Shown: in pieces, positions 8,705-18,326 of the stretch | Layout of the letters: every line of letters starts with the position of its first letter | How positions within the stretch are numbered: the first letter of the stretch is position 1 | Source: Sinorhizobium fredii | GTDB taxonomy: Bacteria > Pseudomonadota > Alphaproteobacteria > Rhizobiales > Rhizobiaceae | DNA length: 64,000 nt | Assembly: GCF_002944405.1 (NCBI RefSeq) | Contig: NZ_CP024307.1 | Location: 3,058,501-3,122,500, forward strand | Direction: 5' to 3' | The notes under the pieces: generated by a model | Database searches by the model: none | Told to the model about the DNA's origin: nothing | What the model saw: the letters and a program-made list of their open reading frames with translations, nothing else | Made by a program: the position numbers and the translations under genes

Positions 8705-8835
8705 CTAAGCGGGGAATTGCAGCATCTTCTGCTCCCTCGTTCGCTTGCCGTAAAGATCGCGTGCCGCCTCCACCATCTGAAAGTTGATCAGCGTGCCGAG
8801 GCCAAGGTCATCAATTTCGGGCGGATAGTGGCCAT
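8705..8835 (-). pseudogene. HAD hydrolase N-terminal remnant
   Basis: The minus strand encodes a piece of the HAD N-terminus (GTLINFQMVEAARDLYGK, EQKMLQF), broken by a frameshift just before GTLINFQ and ending in a stop at 8705. At DNA level it is nearly identical to the start of the HAD gene at 63345-64000 over about 100 bases, including a long run with one mismatch. The nucleophile motif is damaged and the rest of the gene is gone. It is a scar of a duplicated kinase-aminotransferase-Lrp-HAD module. Confidence 0.8.
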
Positions 8836-9030
8836 GCGCTTCGCCCTTTGTTGACAGGGATCCGTTTCCGTTGTGAGCAATCGTAGGCCGCGCCTCGGCC
8901 GCTGAACCGGCCGGATTCTTCGACTCGTCAGCAGAAACTTCTCGACCAAAGGCCAGGTTGGCTCTTTCGATTTCGCGCGGAGGCAACCGTCGAGGCCTGA
9001 GGGCGGAGCCGCCATAAGGACAAAAACAAC

Positions 9031-9558
9031 ATGACCCGCTTCTCAGCACCTGCCGCAAAAGGTAATCATGCCGCTATGCATATCCGCCCCGCCTCATCCG
9101 CTGACGCGCCCGCAGTCTGGTCAGTCATCGAGCGCGTGATCCGAGCGGGAGAAACATATGCGCTCGATCGCAATCTGAGCCGCGCTGAGGCTCTCGCCTA
9201 CTGGTTGGGCGCAGACAAGGAAGTCTTCGTTGCCGAGCAAGCGGGCGCCAGCCTCGGTACCTACTACGTGCGTCCCAATCAGGCTGGCGGTGGTCGGCAT
9301 GTTTGCAACTGCGGATACGTCACGGCGCCTGATGCGACCGGTAGGGGCGTCGCACGCGCCATGTGCGAACACTCATTGGTAACCGCCCGCGCCCGCGGGT
9401 ATCGGGCAATGCAGTTCAACTTCGTGGTGAGCACCAACCAGCGCGCCACTTCGCTATGGCAGAGAATGGGTTTTGAAGTCGTGGGCACGTTGCCCGGCGC
9501 GTTCAGGCACCCGACACATGGCTATGTTGACGCCTTCGTTATGTATCAAGCGCTCTAG
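9031..9558 (+). CDS. GNAT N-acetyltransferase, single domain
   Basis: Single-domain GNAT of 175 residues (160 if it starts at 9076). Homology begins at MHIRPASSADAPAVW; the acetyl-CoA loop is DATGRGVARAMCEHS and the C-terminal part has TNQRATSLWQRMGFEVVG. Start at 9031 has AAGGA at good spacing; the ATG at 9076 matches the family start better. The substrate is unknown; relatives acetylate amino acids and toxic amino acid analogues. It stands alone between the HAD remnant and a convergent two-domain GNAT. Confidence 0.75.
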   Translation: MTRFSAPAAKGNHAAMHIRPASSADAPAVWSVIERVIRAGETYALDRNLSRAEALAYWLGADKEVFVAEQAGASLGTYYVRPNQAGGGRHVCNCGYVTAPDATGRGVARAMCEHSLVTARARGYRAMQFNFVVSTNQRATSLWQRMGFEVVGTLPGAFRHPTHGYVDAFVMYQAL

Positions 9559-9754
9559 TGGCGGCTCCCGACGTTGGGGTGAGATGCCGTCCTGCCCATA
9601 TCCGACATTGACACACCACAGACCCGCGGAACCGTTCCGGCGGCCTTATATCGGTTGCGACAGCCCGGTCTCATTACGGCTTTCAATGGCCGGCGAACGG
9701 ATGGAGCGGTGGCACCGTCGAACCCGACAAGCGAGTCCCTTTTTTCCGCCAAGA

Positions 9755-10597
9755 TCAACCGAGTGCCTGACTGACCAGCGCGTAGTTGCGGTGATGGGTG
9801 GGCTTGCTTTGCCCCCACGCGGCCCCGCGACGTCGCATCTTGATCCCACAGCCGGCGTGGTTGAGCCCGCGCGCGGTGAGCCATCCTGCAAGATCCGTGG
9901 AGACATCCGTGTCGATACGGACGAACCCGCCCTGGTGATGGGCGAGCAGGAAATCGATCAGGGCCCTGGCTTCGGAAGCGTTTCTCGCTACCACCGGTCC
10001 GATGACCAGCCCACGGCCGAAAGGCCGGATCGCCGCGAAGGCCTGGATCTCGCCGGCATCGCGAATGACAGCGAACTTCGCCCGCTCGCGCAGAATCGCC
10101 ATTAATGCCGTACGGTCATGACCGCTTGTCGCGCGATCCAGCGCCACCAGGCTGGCATGATCGCCGCTCTCGCTCCATTTTACATGGGCCGGTGCCTCGA
10201 CCCGCAACGGCTCGCCCTGGTGCTGCACGGTCTCTCCGGTCACAGCAAAACCCACTTTCTCGTAGAGTGGAAGACCTTCCTGCGTCGCCACCAGATAGCA
10301 GGTGCGCTCACCCGCTTTGGCAAGCGCCTCTTCCAACATCTTCCGGCCGAGGCCGCGGCCGCGCATCGCGGCATCGACGATGACCATGTTGATGGTGGCG
10401 GCGTCGTCGCCATAGGGCGTCATCATGATGGTCGCGACGAGGCGATCCTCTTCGAGTGCGACGATTCCCTGGCTGATTGACTGGACCAGTTCCCAATCCT
10501 CGCGCCGATGCGGCCATTGCACCTGGCGGGACAATTCCAATGCCCTGTCCAGATGCTTTGGTGTCATCTTCTCGAGAATGATCGCTTGGTTGATCAT
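9755..10597 (-). CDS. Two-domain GNAT acetyltransferase (paralogue 1)
   Basis: About 280 residues. The N-terminal GNAT domain has the acetyl-CoA loop RGRGLGRKMLEEAL and the motif WPHRREDWEL; the C-terminal half is a second, degenerate GNAT domain (FAVIRDAGEI, GPVVARNASEARALI). Two paralogues lie at 17081-17956 and 34443-35279; all share the WPHR/WAHR motif and a tail ending YALVSQALG-like. It is divergent from the cyclodeaminase/dehydratase pair at 10920, and paralogue 3 likewise lies near a eutBC pair, which hints that acetylation accompanies this chemistry. The ATG at 10597 fits the homology; an in-frame start at 10642 is possible. Confidence 0.75.
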   Translation of the reverse strand: MINQAIILEKMTPKHLDRALELSRQVQWPHRREDWELVQSISQGIVALEEDRLVATIMMTPYGDDAATINMVIVDAAMRGRGLGRKMLEEALAKAGERTCYLVATQEGLPLYEKVGFAVTGETVQHQGEPLRVEAPAHVKWSESGDHASLVALDRATSGHDRTALMAILRERAKFAVIRDAGEIQAFAAIRPFGRGLVIGPVVARNASEARALIDFLLAHHQGGFVRIDTDVSTDLAGWLTARGLNHAGCGIKMRRRGAAWGQSKPTHHRNYALVSQALG

Positions 10598-10919
10598 GAT
10601 GCGGTTCCGGCCTGTGTCTTCAAGGTTCAAGGTAACCCGCATAAGACAGCAGTTCCTCCCGACGTACGGACATGCGCCACGCGTCCGCGCTAAGCTTTAC
10701 CGCCTGTGCCGCATCTTGTGCCGACCATGACGGAATCTATACGCCGATGCCTGCACTTGGAAAGGCGCCGGCTGCAACTCTCTGCCAAAGCTTCTATGCG
10801 ACGCAGAACAATCTGCTTCCGGTCGAGGCGAATCCGGCCACTAATCTCCCCGCTCTCCGACTATCGTGATTACGGTGCTGGGCGTGCTGTGCCGATGCCA
10901 GAAAATAGAGAGGTCATGC

Positions 10920-11915
10920 ATGAAAACGCTGCTGCTTAAGAAGGATGAAGTAAGACGGCTAATCGGCATGACGGAAGTCATCGGCGCGGTGGAAGAGGCA
11001 TACAAGGGCTTTAACAGCGATCAGGTCGAACAACCCGACTACATCGGGATAGATCTCCCGTCGCCTCGCGGGGAAATCGACTTCAAGCTTGGGTACTACA
11101 AAGCCAATGAAGTGATCTCCATGAAAGCCTCTTCCGGAGGGTTCGTCGACAACCCGACAGCACACGGGGTGCCGAATGGCATGGCGACCATTTTCCTGTT
11201 TGATGCGAGAAGCGGTGCGTTGATTTGCGTCATGGATGGAAGCTTGATCCTTGGTCTCAGAACCGGTGCGTCCGGAGCCGTTTCCGTAAGGGCACTGGCG
11301 AGGAAAGAAGCCAGGAAAATTACATCGATCGGGACAGGAAACCAGGCAAGAATGCAAATCCGGGCGATCAATGAGATCATGAAGATCGAAGAGATCCATG
11401 CATGGGACAATCACCCGGATACGCTTTCAAGATACAAGACCGATATTGAGAGCGAATTTGGCATTCCTGTAATCATGGCCAACTCCAAGAAAGAAGCCGT
11501 TGAGCAGGCCGACATCCTGATCACGACGACCCGCGGGAAAGGGTCGCTTGTGGAAGCGGATTGGGTGAAGCCCGGCACACACATCGTTGCCATCGGCACG
11601 GATCAACGCGGCAAACAAGAACTGGATCCGGAGATATTCAGGAACGCAAAGCTCGTCGTCGACTCGATCTCGCAATGCACAGAAAAGGGCGAGACCTGGC
11701 ACCCATTGGATAGAAACATCATCACCAGAAACGACATCCACGGCGAAATCGGCGAGGTATTGTTGGGACAGAAGCCCGGACGAGAAAGTGATGACGAAAT
11801 CACGATCTTCGATTCCACGGGCATGGCCATACAAGACAATACGACAGCCAGCAAAATCTATCAGAACGCCATAGCCAATAACGTCGGCACCTTCTTTCAG
11901 TTTTTTGAGGAATGA
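10920..11915 (+). CDS. Ornithine cyclodeaminase/mu-crystallin family reductase (EutC-like, copy 1)
   Basis: Predicted 331-residue NAD(P)-binding enzyme of the ornithine cyclodeaminase/mu-crystallin family. The Rossmann loop is [19 protein letters not shown] and [12 protein letters not shown] are family active-site regions. Members reduce cyclic or open imino acids or deaminate amino acids. It is coupled by ATGA to a threonine-dehydratase homologue, the gene pair used to turn a beta-hydroxy amino acid into an imine and then an amino acid (as for BhcB/BhcD and proposed for EutB/EutC). AGAGAGG precedes the ATG at 10920. The pair is AT-richer than its neighbours and uses AGA, AGG and ATA codons more often, suggesting transfer from another lineage. 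Confidence 0.8.
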   Translation: MKTLLLKKDEVRRLIGMTEVIGAVEEAYKGFNSDQVEQPDYIGIDLPSPRGEIDFKLGYYKANEVISMKASSGGFVDNPTAHGVPNGMATIFLFDARSGALICVMDGSLILGLRTGASGAVSVRALARKEARKITSIGTGNQARMQIRAINEIMKIEEIHAWDNHPDTLSRYKTDIESEFGIPVIMANSKKEAVEQADILITTTRGKGSLVEADWVKPGTHIVAIGTDQRGKQELDPEIFRNAKLVVDSISQCTEKGETWHPLDRNIITRNDIHGEIGEVLLGQKPGRESDDEITIFDSTGMAIQDNTTASKIYQNAIANNVGTFFQFFEE

Positions 11916-11917
11916 CC

Positions 11918-12889
11918 ATGCGCAATTACCCCACCATTCAGGACATCCGTGAAGCTCGGGAACGGCTGAAGCCGCACGTCAGGCACACGCCGCTATTGCG
12001 TGCGGAGAAAATCGAGAAGGCCGCTGGTTGTCAGCTCTATCTCAAACCGGAGACCCTGCAGATTACGGGCGCCTTCAAAATCCGCGGCGCCCTGAACAAG
12101 GCTCTCTCGCTCTCGAGAGAAGAGATCGCAAACGGCATTATCGCGACCTCGTCGGGCAACCATGCCCAAGGGCTTGCTTATGCCGCCAGGATGCTGGGCG
12201 TAAAAGCGATATTGGTGCTTCCGGTCACCACGCCCAAAATCAAGCTGGAAAATACAAAAGCCCTCGGGGCAGAAGTCATTCTTTTCGATGGGGACACCGC
12301 CGCCCGATGGAAAAGGGTGTATGAAATCGCTGAAGAAAACAAATACACGGCTGTTCACGCTTTTGAGGACCCCATCGTGATGGCCGGTCAGGGAACGATC
12401 GGGTGTGAAATACTCGAGGACCTGCACGATGTGGACACGGTCATTGTCCCCGTGGGCGGCGGAGGCCTGATCTCGGGAATCGCTACCGCCATAAAAGAAA
12501 CGAAACCATCGGTGCGCGTCATCGGGGCAGAGCCTGCGTTGACGCCGAAGTATTTTCACAGCCGGATAAACAAGGAGCGCACATCGCTTCCCTTGAAGAA
12601 CACCATTGCGGATGGCTTGAGGTTAAGTGTTCCGGGTCAAAACCCGTACCCGATTATCGAAAGATATGTGGACGAGATTGTTCTTGTTGAAGACGAGCAC
12701 ATCATCGCCGGCATGCGTGCTCTTGCCAGGGATGCGAAATTGATCGCTGAACCAGCCGCCTCGATTGGTATTGGAGCCTTGTTGGCGGGCAGCATAGACG
12801 TCAAGCCCGACGAAAAAGTCTGTGCGGTGTTGTCTGGCGGGAACTGGGACCTAGGCGATCTTGCCGCGATATACAAGGCAGCGGGGTAA
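11918..12889 (+). CDS. Threonine dehydratase family PLP enzyme (EutB/BhcB-like, copy 1)
   Basis: Fold-type II PLP enzyme of 323 residues. Lys54 in GAFKIRGA binds [11 protein letters not shown] and [11 protein letters not shown] bind substrate and cofactor phosphate. No C-terminal ACT domain, so it is the short catabolic type (threonine/serine/hydroxyaspartate dehydratase). I prefer the ATG at 11918, seven bases after GAGG; the ATG at 11912 overlaps the previous stop and sits on the ribosome site. Paired with the cyclodeaminase-family reductase upstream. Codon use matches that gene and differs from the surroundings. Substrate unknown. Confidence 0.8.
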   Translation: MRNYPTIQDIREARERLKPHVRHTPLLRAEKIEKAAGCQLYLKPETLQITGAFKIRGALNKALSLSREEIANGIIATSSGNHAQGLAYAARMLGVKAILVLPVTTPKIKLENTKALGAEVILFDGDTAARWKRVYEIAEENKYTAVHAFEDPIVMAGQGTIGCEILEDLHDVDTVIVPVGGGGLISGIATAIKETKPSVRVIGAEPALTPKYFHSRINKERTSLPLKNTIADGLRLSVPGQNPYPIIERYVDEIVLVEDEHIIAGMRALARDAKLIAEPAASIGIGALLAGSIDVKPDEKVCAVLSGGNWDLGDLAAIYKAAG

Positions 12890-13500
12890 TCAGTTACAGC
12901 CTCGGTCAGTTCAGCGTCCCGTTCGCAGTTGAACGTCCGCGCTTCTCATCACCAAGCAAGAACCTGCCGGTCCGGAATGCGGCTCGAAGCACGCCATTCG
13001 GCGATCAGCTGGGCAACGACCGCCCTAAGCGGCCAATCCTGCACGTGATCCGGAAAGGCTGCAACGCGTTGTGGAAAGCGGTTACGTGCGCCAATCCGTT
13101 TCTGGCGCAGTTCCCTGCTGGCTAGCCTAGCTAGCGGCCGCTCAGGCCTTTGAACTTCCTTGACGGGCATATTTTGCGGCCGCTCCAACGTGGGGCGGAG
13201 ATCGAACCCCTACGCGCTGCCAGCCGGACAAGGCAAGCCTCAGCTAAATTAGCTTCAGAGCGGCCAACAAACCGAACAACATGCTGGCGACCCCCCCGAA
13301 ACGCCGCAGCCCACCGCTCATGCAGCTGTGTAAGATATCACTCGTTGGATGGAGACCCGAGGCCAAATGTATCAAAGCCATCCACGCGCATGCCCCCTCT
13401 CCCTCCTCCCAGGGGTAAACTGGCTGCCGTCGAACTGGCCCCGACGGTAGCCACATTTTTTCTGAGACTCCAGACCGCGTCGAACGCAAACCTTTGGCGG
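12890..13500 (+). other. Gene-free stretch before the IS630 scar
   Basis: About 610 bases without a convincing gene. The open frames here are short, lack start signals and show no family motif. A tRNA T-loop-like string (minus strand, near 13196-13212) does not fold into a tRNA. The stretch runs into an IS630 fragment and is probably rearrangement debris. Confidence 0.4.
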
Positions 13501-13655
13501 CAACTCCCGCCTGACCGTCGTCTCATCTATCGAGATGCGGAATTCCTGAAAGATCCACTGCACCAGATCCAAGCGCCGCCAGCGGACGACAGCATGGATC
13601 GCGGGCATCAGCCCGCTCTCGACGATCTTCGCCAGCGCCTAGCGCTGCGCATAGC
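13501..13655 (-). mobile_element. IS630-family transposase fragment
   Basis: About 155 bases closely matching the middle of the IS630 transposase at 33090-34093 (the segment encoding VVRWRRLDLVQWIFQEFRIS). The flanking transposase parts are absent on both sides. Same orientation as the larger copy 20 kb away. Bases 13656-13844 beyond it hold short unassigned frames only. Confidence 0.8.
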
Positions 13656-13844
13656 CACTGCCTGCTCACCTTGGCCACAGCGTCAACGAGATCGCCTTTG
13701 ATGAACTGTGCGACGAATTCCAGATCTGCCCAAAGCTTTGACGACAACCTCGTTTTCGAGACCCTTGTCTTTCCAAATGGGGAACGCGCCAAAATCTTCT
13801 CGGAACCCAGCTCCACGAGCCCTCTGACGCGGCGCGAACATGGT

Positions 13845-15122
13845 TCAGGGAAGCATGTCCTTCATCCGGTAATAGGCACCCACAATTGGCAGGAACCAAG
13901 GCTTGCCGGTGTGCATCGGCACGGCGCGCCAAGCCATTCCCTCAAGCGGATTGGCATCCTTTCGCCCCATCGCCATATCGGCCAGGGCGTTACCCATGAA
14001 AGTCGACAGCTGAGCTCCGTGTCCCGAATAGCCCATGCTGTAAATCACACCGTCGGCGCTGCCAGCCCGGGGATAACGATCTTGGGTGCATCCAACGAGG
14101 CCGCCCCAGCAATAGTCAATCTCGACGCTCTCAAGCTGCGGAAATATGCCGACCATTTGCTTGCGCAAGAGCTGACCGGAGCTGACGTCGGTCTTCTGGT
14201 TCGACTCGGCCGAAAATCTCGCCCGGCCGCCGAACAGCATACGGTTATCCGGCGTCAGGCGAAAATAGTTCGCGATGTTCAGCGAGTTTGTAAAGTTGCG
14301 GTTTCCCGGAACAGTCGCGGCAATCTCCTGTTCGGTGAGAGGGCGCGTGGCGATGATGAAGGAAGCGATCGGCATCATCCTTCGGGAGAAATAGCCGAAC
14401 GCGCCAGATGTATAGGCGTCAGTCGCCAGAATAACCTGGCGAGCGGTAAGCGAACCGGTCGGCGTTATGAGCCTCCAACCATTTGCTGCGCGCTCGCGGC
14501 CAATGACAGGGTTCTGCTCCCAGATTGCGGCGCCATAGCGATGGGCGGCATTGGCAACACCATTGGCGTAGCGGCCCATGTGCATCATGGCGGATTTCGG
14601 AGACAGGATCGCTCCGTGGAACGCACCCGAACGGACCTCGTTGCGAAGATCCTCACGAGTGAGCCATTCAGCCGACGGATCGACCTCGCGGCGGATCTCT
14701 TCAAAGATCGCCTGCAGCTTTCCGACGTGAGAAGGCTTGGATGCGAGCTTGAGTTTTCCGCCTCTGCGGAAGTTGCAGTCGATCTTTTCCTCCTCGATGA
14801 GTGCTTCGATCATGTCGATCGAGTCATCGTAGGCACGCCACAACCGGCGCGCCTGGATTTCCCCGAAATGGCGCTTGGCGGCACTGAAGCTCGCGAAATG
14901 CCCGCTGTTGAGGTGCCCGCCATTGCGGCCAGACGCGCCATAGCCGACATGCTCCGCTTCGAGCAAAGCGACTTTCACCCCGGACTTCGCGAGCTTGCGC
15001 GCGGCACTGAGGCCGGTGAAGCCGGCACCGATCACCGCGACCTCGAAGTCACCTGAGACAGGCCCGACCACGCCCCCGGCGAATGGAACGGAGGTTTCAT
15101 GCCAGTAGGAGGCGAATTTCAT
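13845..15122 (-). CDS. FAD-dependent amine/amino acid oxidoreductase, PuuB-like
   Basis: DAO-fold flavoenzyme of 425 residues. The FAD loop VAVIGAGFTGLSAARKLA is at about residue 30; GYGASGRNGGHLNSG and the C-terminal YSMGYSGHGAQLS contact the flavin. The N-terminal SYWHET and overall layout recall gamma-glutamylputrescine oxidase (PuuB) and related amine oxidases, which give an aldehyde or keto acid, ammonia and peroxide. The ATG at 15122 lies after AAGGG. A truncated paralogue is at 59658-59894. The 2-hydroxyacid dehydrogenase upstream on the same strand could reduce a keto or glyoxylate product (inference). Confidence 0.8.
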   Translation of the reverse strand: MKFASYWHETSVPFAGGVVGPVSGDFEVAVIGAGFTGLSAARKLAKSGVKVALLEAEHVGYGASGRNGGHLNSGHFASFSAAKRHFGEIQARRLWRAYDDSIDMIEALIEEEKIDCNFRRGGKLKLASKPSHVGKLQAIFEEIRREVDPSAEWLTREDLRNEVRSGAFHGAILSPKSAMMHMGRYANGVANAAHRYGAAIWEQNPVIGRERAANGWRLITPTGSLTARQVILATDAYTSGAFGYFSRRMMPIASFIIATRPLTEQEIAATVPGNRNFTNSLNIANYFRLTPDNRMLFGGRARFSAESNQKTDVSSGQLLRKQMVGIFPQLESVEIDYCWGGLVGCTQDRYPRAGSADGVIYSMGYSGHGAQLSTFMGNALADMAMGRKDANPLEGMAWRAVPMHTGKPWFLPIVGAYYRMKDMLP

Positions 15123-15290
15123 CGATGCACACCCTTCATGCTCATCTAAGCCCGGTTCGGATAGTAGAGTGTACGCCCGCTTCTGCGGATGAGCAGCGGC
15201 ACAAACGTTCTTGTTTCGCAACAACTACCTGCGTTTAGTGGCGCAAACCACAGGATCTTCTGTTTGCGGGTAAACTCCGCGGCGTGCACT

Positions 15291-16214
15291 TCAGTAGCCG
15301 CGTGTCCGATCGACGAGGCCGACCAGATTTTCTCCGGCGCGGTGTCGTCGGACGTTTTCTATGACCGCTTGTGCTGCCGTATGCGGTTGCGTCACGGAGG
15401 CGATATGCGGCGTTAACACCACCTTCGGATGGGACCAGAGTGGATGGTTTTCGGGTAGCGGCTCGGGATCCGTCACGTCGAGCATTGCTGCGGCCAGATG
15501 ATCGCTGTCGAGCGCCTCGATAAGGGCGGTCTGGTCAAGCTGTGGGCCTCGGCCAACATGCAGCAGCCGCGCGCCCACCGGCAGCAGCGAGAAGAGCTCG
15601 GCATTGAGAATGCCGCGAGTCTCGTCGGTCAGCGGCAGCAGACAGACGAGAATATCCGTCTGCATCAGAAAGCGGGCAAGCTCATCTGCTCCATGGAAGC
15701 AGGTGACGCCGTCCAGCTTCTTTCTGCCGCGGCTCCATCCGGATAGCGGAAACTGAAACGGCTTCAAGCGTTCGATTGCCGCCTGGGCCAACATACCGAG
15801 ACCCAGGAAGCCCACTCGTCGTTCGGTCGCCTGCGGAGCGGCAAGAGCCTGCCACATATGGCGTTTCTGCAGCTCCCGATAGGCAGGCAACTCCCGGTGC
15901 AGCGTCAGTACACCGAGGGCAACGAATTCCTGCATCATCCGAATGATGCCATCCTCGACCATGCGAACGATTTTTACATGATCAGGGACGCCGTCCTGGT
16001 TGAACTGGTCGACGCCTGCGCCGATGGAAAACAGTACTTCCAGATTGCGATAGCGCGAGATGTCAGCGGGAACAGTCCAAGTCAGGAGATAACGCACCTT
16101 GTCCGGGTCTACGGTTTCGCTGTGATGAAAAAATTCCACATCCGGGAGCTCGCGCGCAAAGAGCTCACGAAAAACTGCCCCGCGTGCGGCATCGGAATTG
16201 AAGAGAAATGCCAT
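15291..16214 (-). CDS. D-2-hydroxyacid dehydrogenase, glyoxylate/hydroxypyruvate reductase A type
   Basis: Predicted 307 residues. NAD(P) loop [11 protein letters not shown]; catalytic Arg in HVGRGPQLD, Glu in [15 protein letters not shown], His in [11 protein letters not shown]. This set and length fit the GhrA branch, which reduces glyoxylate or hydroxypyruvate with NADPH. The ATG at 16214 follows GAGGG; an in-frame GTG at 16223 is upstream. It lies between the broken argE-like gene and the FAD oxidoreductase on one strand, so the three may have formed one unit. Glyoxylate from glycine oxidation is a natural substrate in this gene company. Confidence 0.8.
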   Translation of the reverse strand: MAFLFNSDAARGAVFRELFARELPDVEFFHHSETVDPDKVRYLLTWTVPADISRYRNLEVLFSIGAGVDQFNQDGVPDHVKIVRMVEDGIIRMMQEFVALGVLTLHRELPAYRELQKRHMWQALAAPQATERRVGFLGLGMLAQAAIERLKPFQFPLSGWSRGRKKLDGVTCFHGADELARFLMQTDILVCLLPLTDETRGILNAELFSLLPVGARLLHVGRGPQLDQTALIEALDSDHLAAAMLDVTDPEPLPENHPLWSHPKVVLTPHIASVTQPHTAAQAVIENVRRHRAGENLVGLVDRTRGY

Positions 16215-16232
16215 GTAATTCACCCTCTTTCA

Positions 16233-16849
16233 TCATGCGGCAAGGTGCTTGCCGAGATCCTCGACCATCTTCTGGCACCCCGCGAGTTCGCCGGTCTCAA
16301 TGTATTCATTGGGACGATGGGCGCGGTCGATATTCCCCGGGCCGCAAATCGCGTCGATGCCGGCCTGCTGATAAAGCCCCGCCTCGGTGCCATAGCTCAC
16401 TGCCGCAAGCGGCTCGTGCCCCGTCAACTGTGGCACACCGCGGGCGCCCGCCTCTTCGTCATAGGAAAAGGCAAGATCGACCGGCCGCTGTAGGTTCATG
16501 CCTGCAAGCTTCGGCAATGCGGCCAAAGCACAGGCGAGAAAACCTTTCATGTCGGACGTGCCGCGGCCGTAAAGCTTATCCCCCTGCGCAGGACGAAAGG
16601 ATCCGAACTCCATTCCCGTTCGCCGGCCGGCACGACATCCATGTGGCCAGACAGAATATAACCCCTGCCCTCGCGCGGCCCGATGGTGGCAAACAGATTA
16701 GACCGGCCACCTTCGGGGCCGGGGTGGACCGTCACTTCAGCCCCCGCTGCCAGACAGTACGAACAAATCCAATCGACAATCGCGCTGTTTGGAGTGCCCA
16801 CGACAGAGGGAAATGCGATCAACCTTGCGAGGATCTCTTCGACGTTCAT
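16233..16849 (-). pseudogene. ArgE-like M20 deacetylase, frameshifted with internal deletion
   Basis: The N-terminal part reads from 16849 (VEEILARLIAFPSVVGTPN, ILSGHMDVVPAGE) and then the frame shifts near 16590-16600 to continue with LYGRGTSDMKGFLACALAAL and FSYDEEAGARGVPQL. This is followed directly by C-terminal sequence (TEAGLYQQAGI, CGPGNIDRAHRPNEYI). Some 150 residues, including the dimerisation domain, are missing between these parts. Acetylornithine deacetylases have about 380 residues; the two pieces total about 200. The gene is dead. Confidence 0.85.
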
Positions 16850-17080
16850 GGGGACCTTGCCTTCAGAGTTGACCCGTGACAGTCAGGTTAAGCCGAGGCA
16901 GGAGTTTTCTCTGCCGAACATAGCTTCGGTTCGGCTGAAGATTTCGCATAGTTGCCGCGAACAAGTGAAACCTGCAGGCCACTGCGTGCAATAGTGTACC
17001 TATGTTGCAATCGGCGGTGGAATCAAAGACGCTGTTTGCTCGAGAGTTGGCCTCCGATGAACGGAGCGGATTGAACTGAA

Positions 17081-17956
17081 ATGCAAAGATCAGTGCGCCT
17101 GAAATCCTTTGAATTGACAGCGCGGGATATCAACGATGTCGACGTGAGCTTGCTTCACGCGCTGTCGATCGGGGTTGGTTGGCCACACCGGCCAAAGGAT
17201 TGGGATTTCCTGCGCCGCGCCGGCCACGGCATCGTCGCCGTGGATGGTATCGGACGTGTGTTCGGAAGCGCGATGTGGTTTCCGCACGGTGACGACTTCG
17301 CCACCGTCGGCCTGGTGATCACATCGCCCCGCACGCAAGCGCAGGGAAACGCCCGATGGCTCATGGAACAGGTGTTTGAACGCTGCGCCGGCCGCAACTT
17401 AAGCCTAAACTCGACCGATGCGGCCTATAAGCTGTACCTGTCGCTCGGCTTCAAGAAGGAAGCAATCGTATACCAGTACCAGGGGGACGTCGCACCGACG
17501 CTTCCGACTCTGCCGCCCCTGAACGGTGAATTGAGCGAACCATCAAGCGACGAACTCGATGAGATCACCGCTCTCGATGCGCGGGCCTTCGGCATAGATC
17601 GCGGCAAGCTGCTCGCACTGCTTTCGGAAAATGCTTCAACTTCTATATTGCGACGAGGTGGCGAAATTGTCGGCTATTCCATGCGTCACGAGTTCGGGCG
17701 CGGCCATGTCGTCGGCCCAATAGTGGCAAGCAATGATCATGACGCAATCCATCTCACAGCCGTGCATTTGAAGCGGCTTGCAGGACAGTTCGCTCGCATC
17801 GACACGCGTGACAAGGCGGCCTTTGCCGAATTTCTGCAGCAGTGCCGACTCGCGGTTTCCGAGACGGATACGACCATGTCCAAGGGCCGCCGGTTCCTGA
17901 ACCGAAAAGACAACGAGCCGTGGGTCTATGGCTTGGCCGGCCATGCGTTGAGCTGA
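17081..17956 (+). CDS. Two-domain GNAT acetyltransferase (paralogue 2)
   Basis: Predicted 291 residues. The N-terminal GNAT domain has WPHRPKDWDFLRRAGHGIV and an acetyl-CoA loop QAQGNARWLMEQ, less basic than the RGRGLGR of paralogues 1 and 3; the C-terminal domain has SMRHEFGRGHVVGPIVAS. The tail WVYGLAGHALS matches the family tail. It stands between the broken argE-like gene (divergent) and the homoserine operon. Target unknown; N-acetylation of a toxic amino acid is one possibility. Confidence 0.75.
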   Translation: MQRSVRLKSFELTARDINDVDVSLLHALSIGVGWPHRPKDWDFLRRAGHGIVAVDGIGRVFGSAMWFPHGDDFATVGLVITSPRTQAQGNARWLMEQVFERCAGRNLSLNSTDAAYKLYLSLGFKKEAIVYQYQGDVAPTLPTLPPLNGELSEPSSDELDEITALDARAFGIDRGKLLALLSENASTSILRRGGEIVGYSMRHEFGRGHVVGPIVASNDHDAIHLTAVHLKRLAGQFARIDTRDKAAFAEFLQQCRLAVSETDTTMSKGRRFLNRKDNEPWVYGLAGHALS

Positions 17957-18326
17957 AATACAAGCACCCCAACTGGCGCCTTGCTCCGCGGAGGGTAGCG
18001 CATTTCAGTTTTTTCCACGCGTCAAGCTCGATGATGATCTGGCCCAGGAAATACTGTTGCTGAAACTAGTATCCGCTTTTAGTACGAGGATGATGCCGCT
18101 CGCGCGGCACTGTCGCCCGTGGTGAGGGTGCAGCGATGATCTGAGCCCGTTTGCGGGTTTGCCGTCCTGGCTGAGGGTTGAGTGTCTCAATCATCAACCC
18201 CAGGCCATCATGCAAGACGGCGGTGGAATGAGCAAAGCGCACAGCAGATTGGTCTGTTTGTGCCGTTCCGACGAAGCGGTCTGCATCTCATCATTGCGGA
18301 ACACAATGCTTCACCGGAGAATCCAA
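17957..18326 (+). other. Leader region of the homoserine operon
   Basis: About 370 bases between GNAT paralogue 2 and homoserine dehydrogenase. Open frames continue through it but no protein motif appears, and the dehydrogenase homology begins only at 18327. It should carry the operon promoter, but I cannot point to a clear -35/-10 pair. Confidence 0.35.

Noticed and set aside
13196..13212. tRNA T-loop-like string on the minus strand (GGTTCGATC)
   Set aside because: The T-stem does not pair properly and no acceptor, D-arm or anticodon arm can be found; chance or a very decayed attachment site.
13671..15056. 461-residue plus-strand frame opposite the FAD oxidoreductase
   Set aside because: The minus strand carries intact FAD motifs; the plus frame has none.
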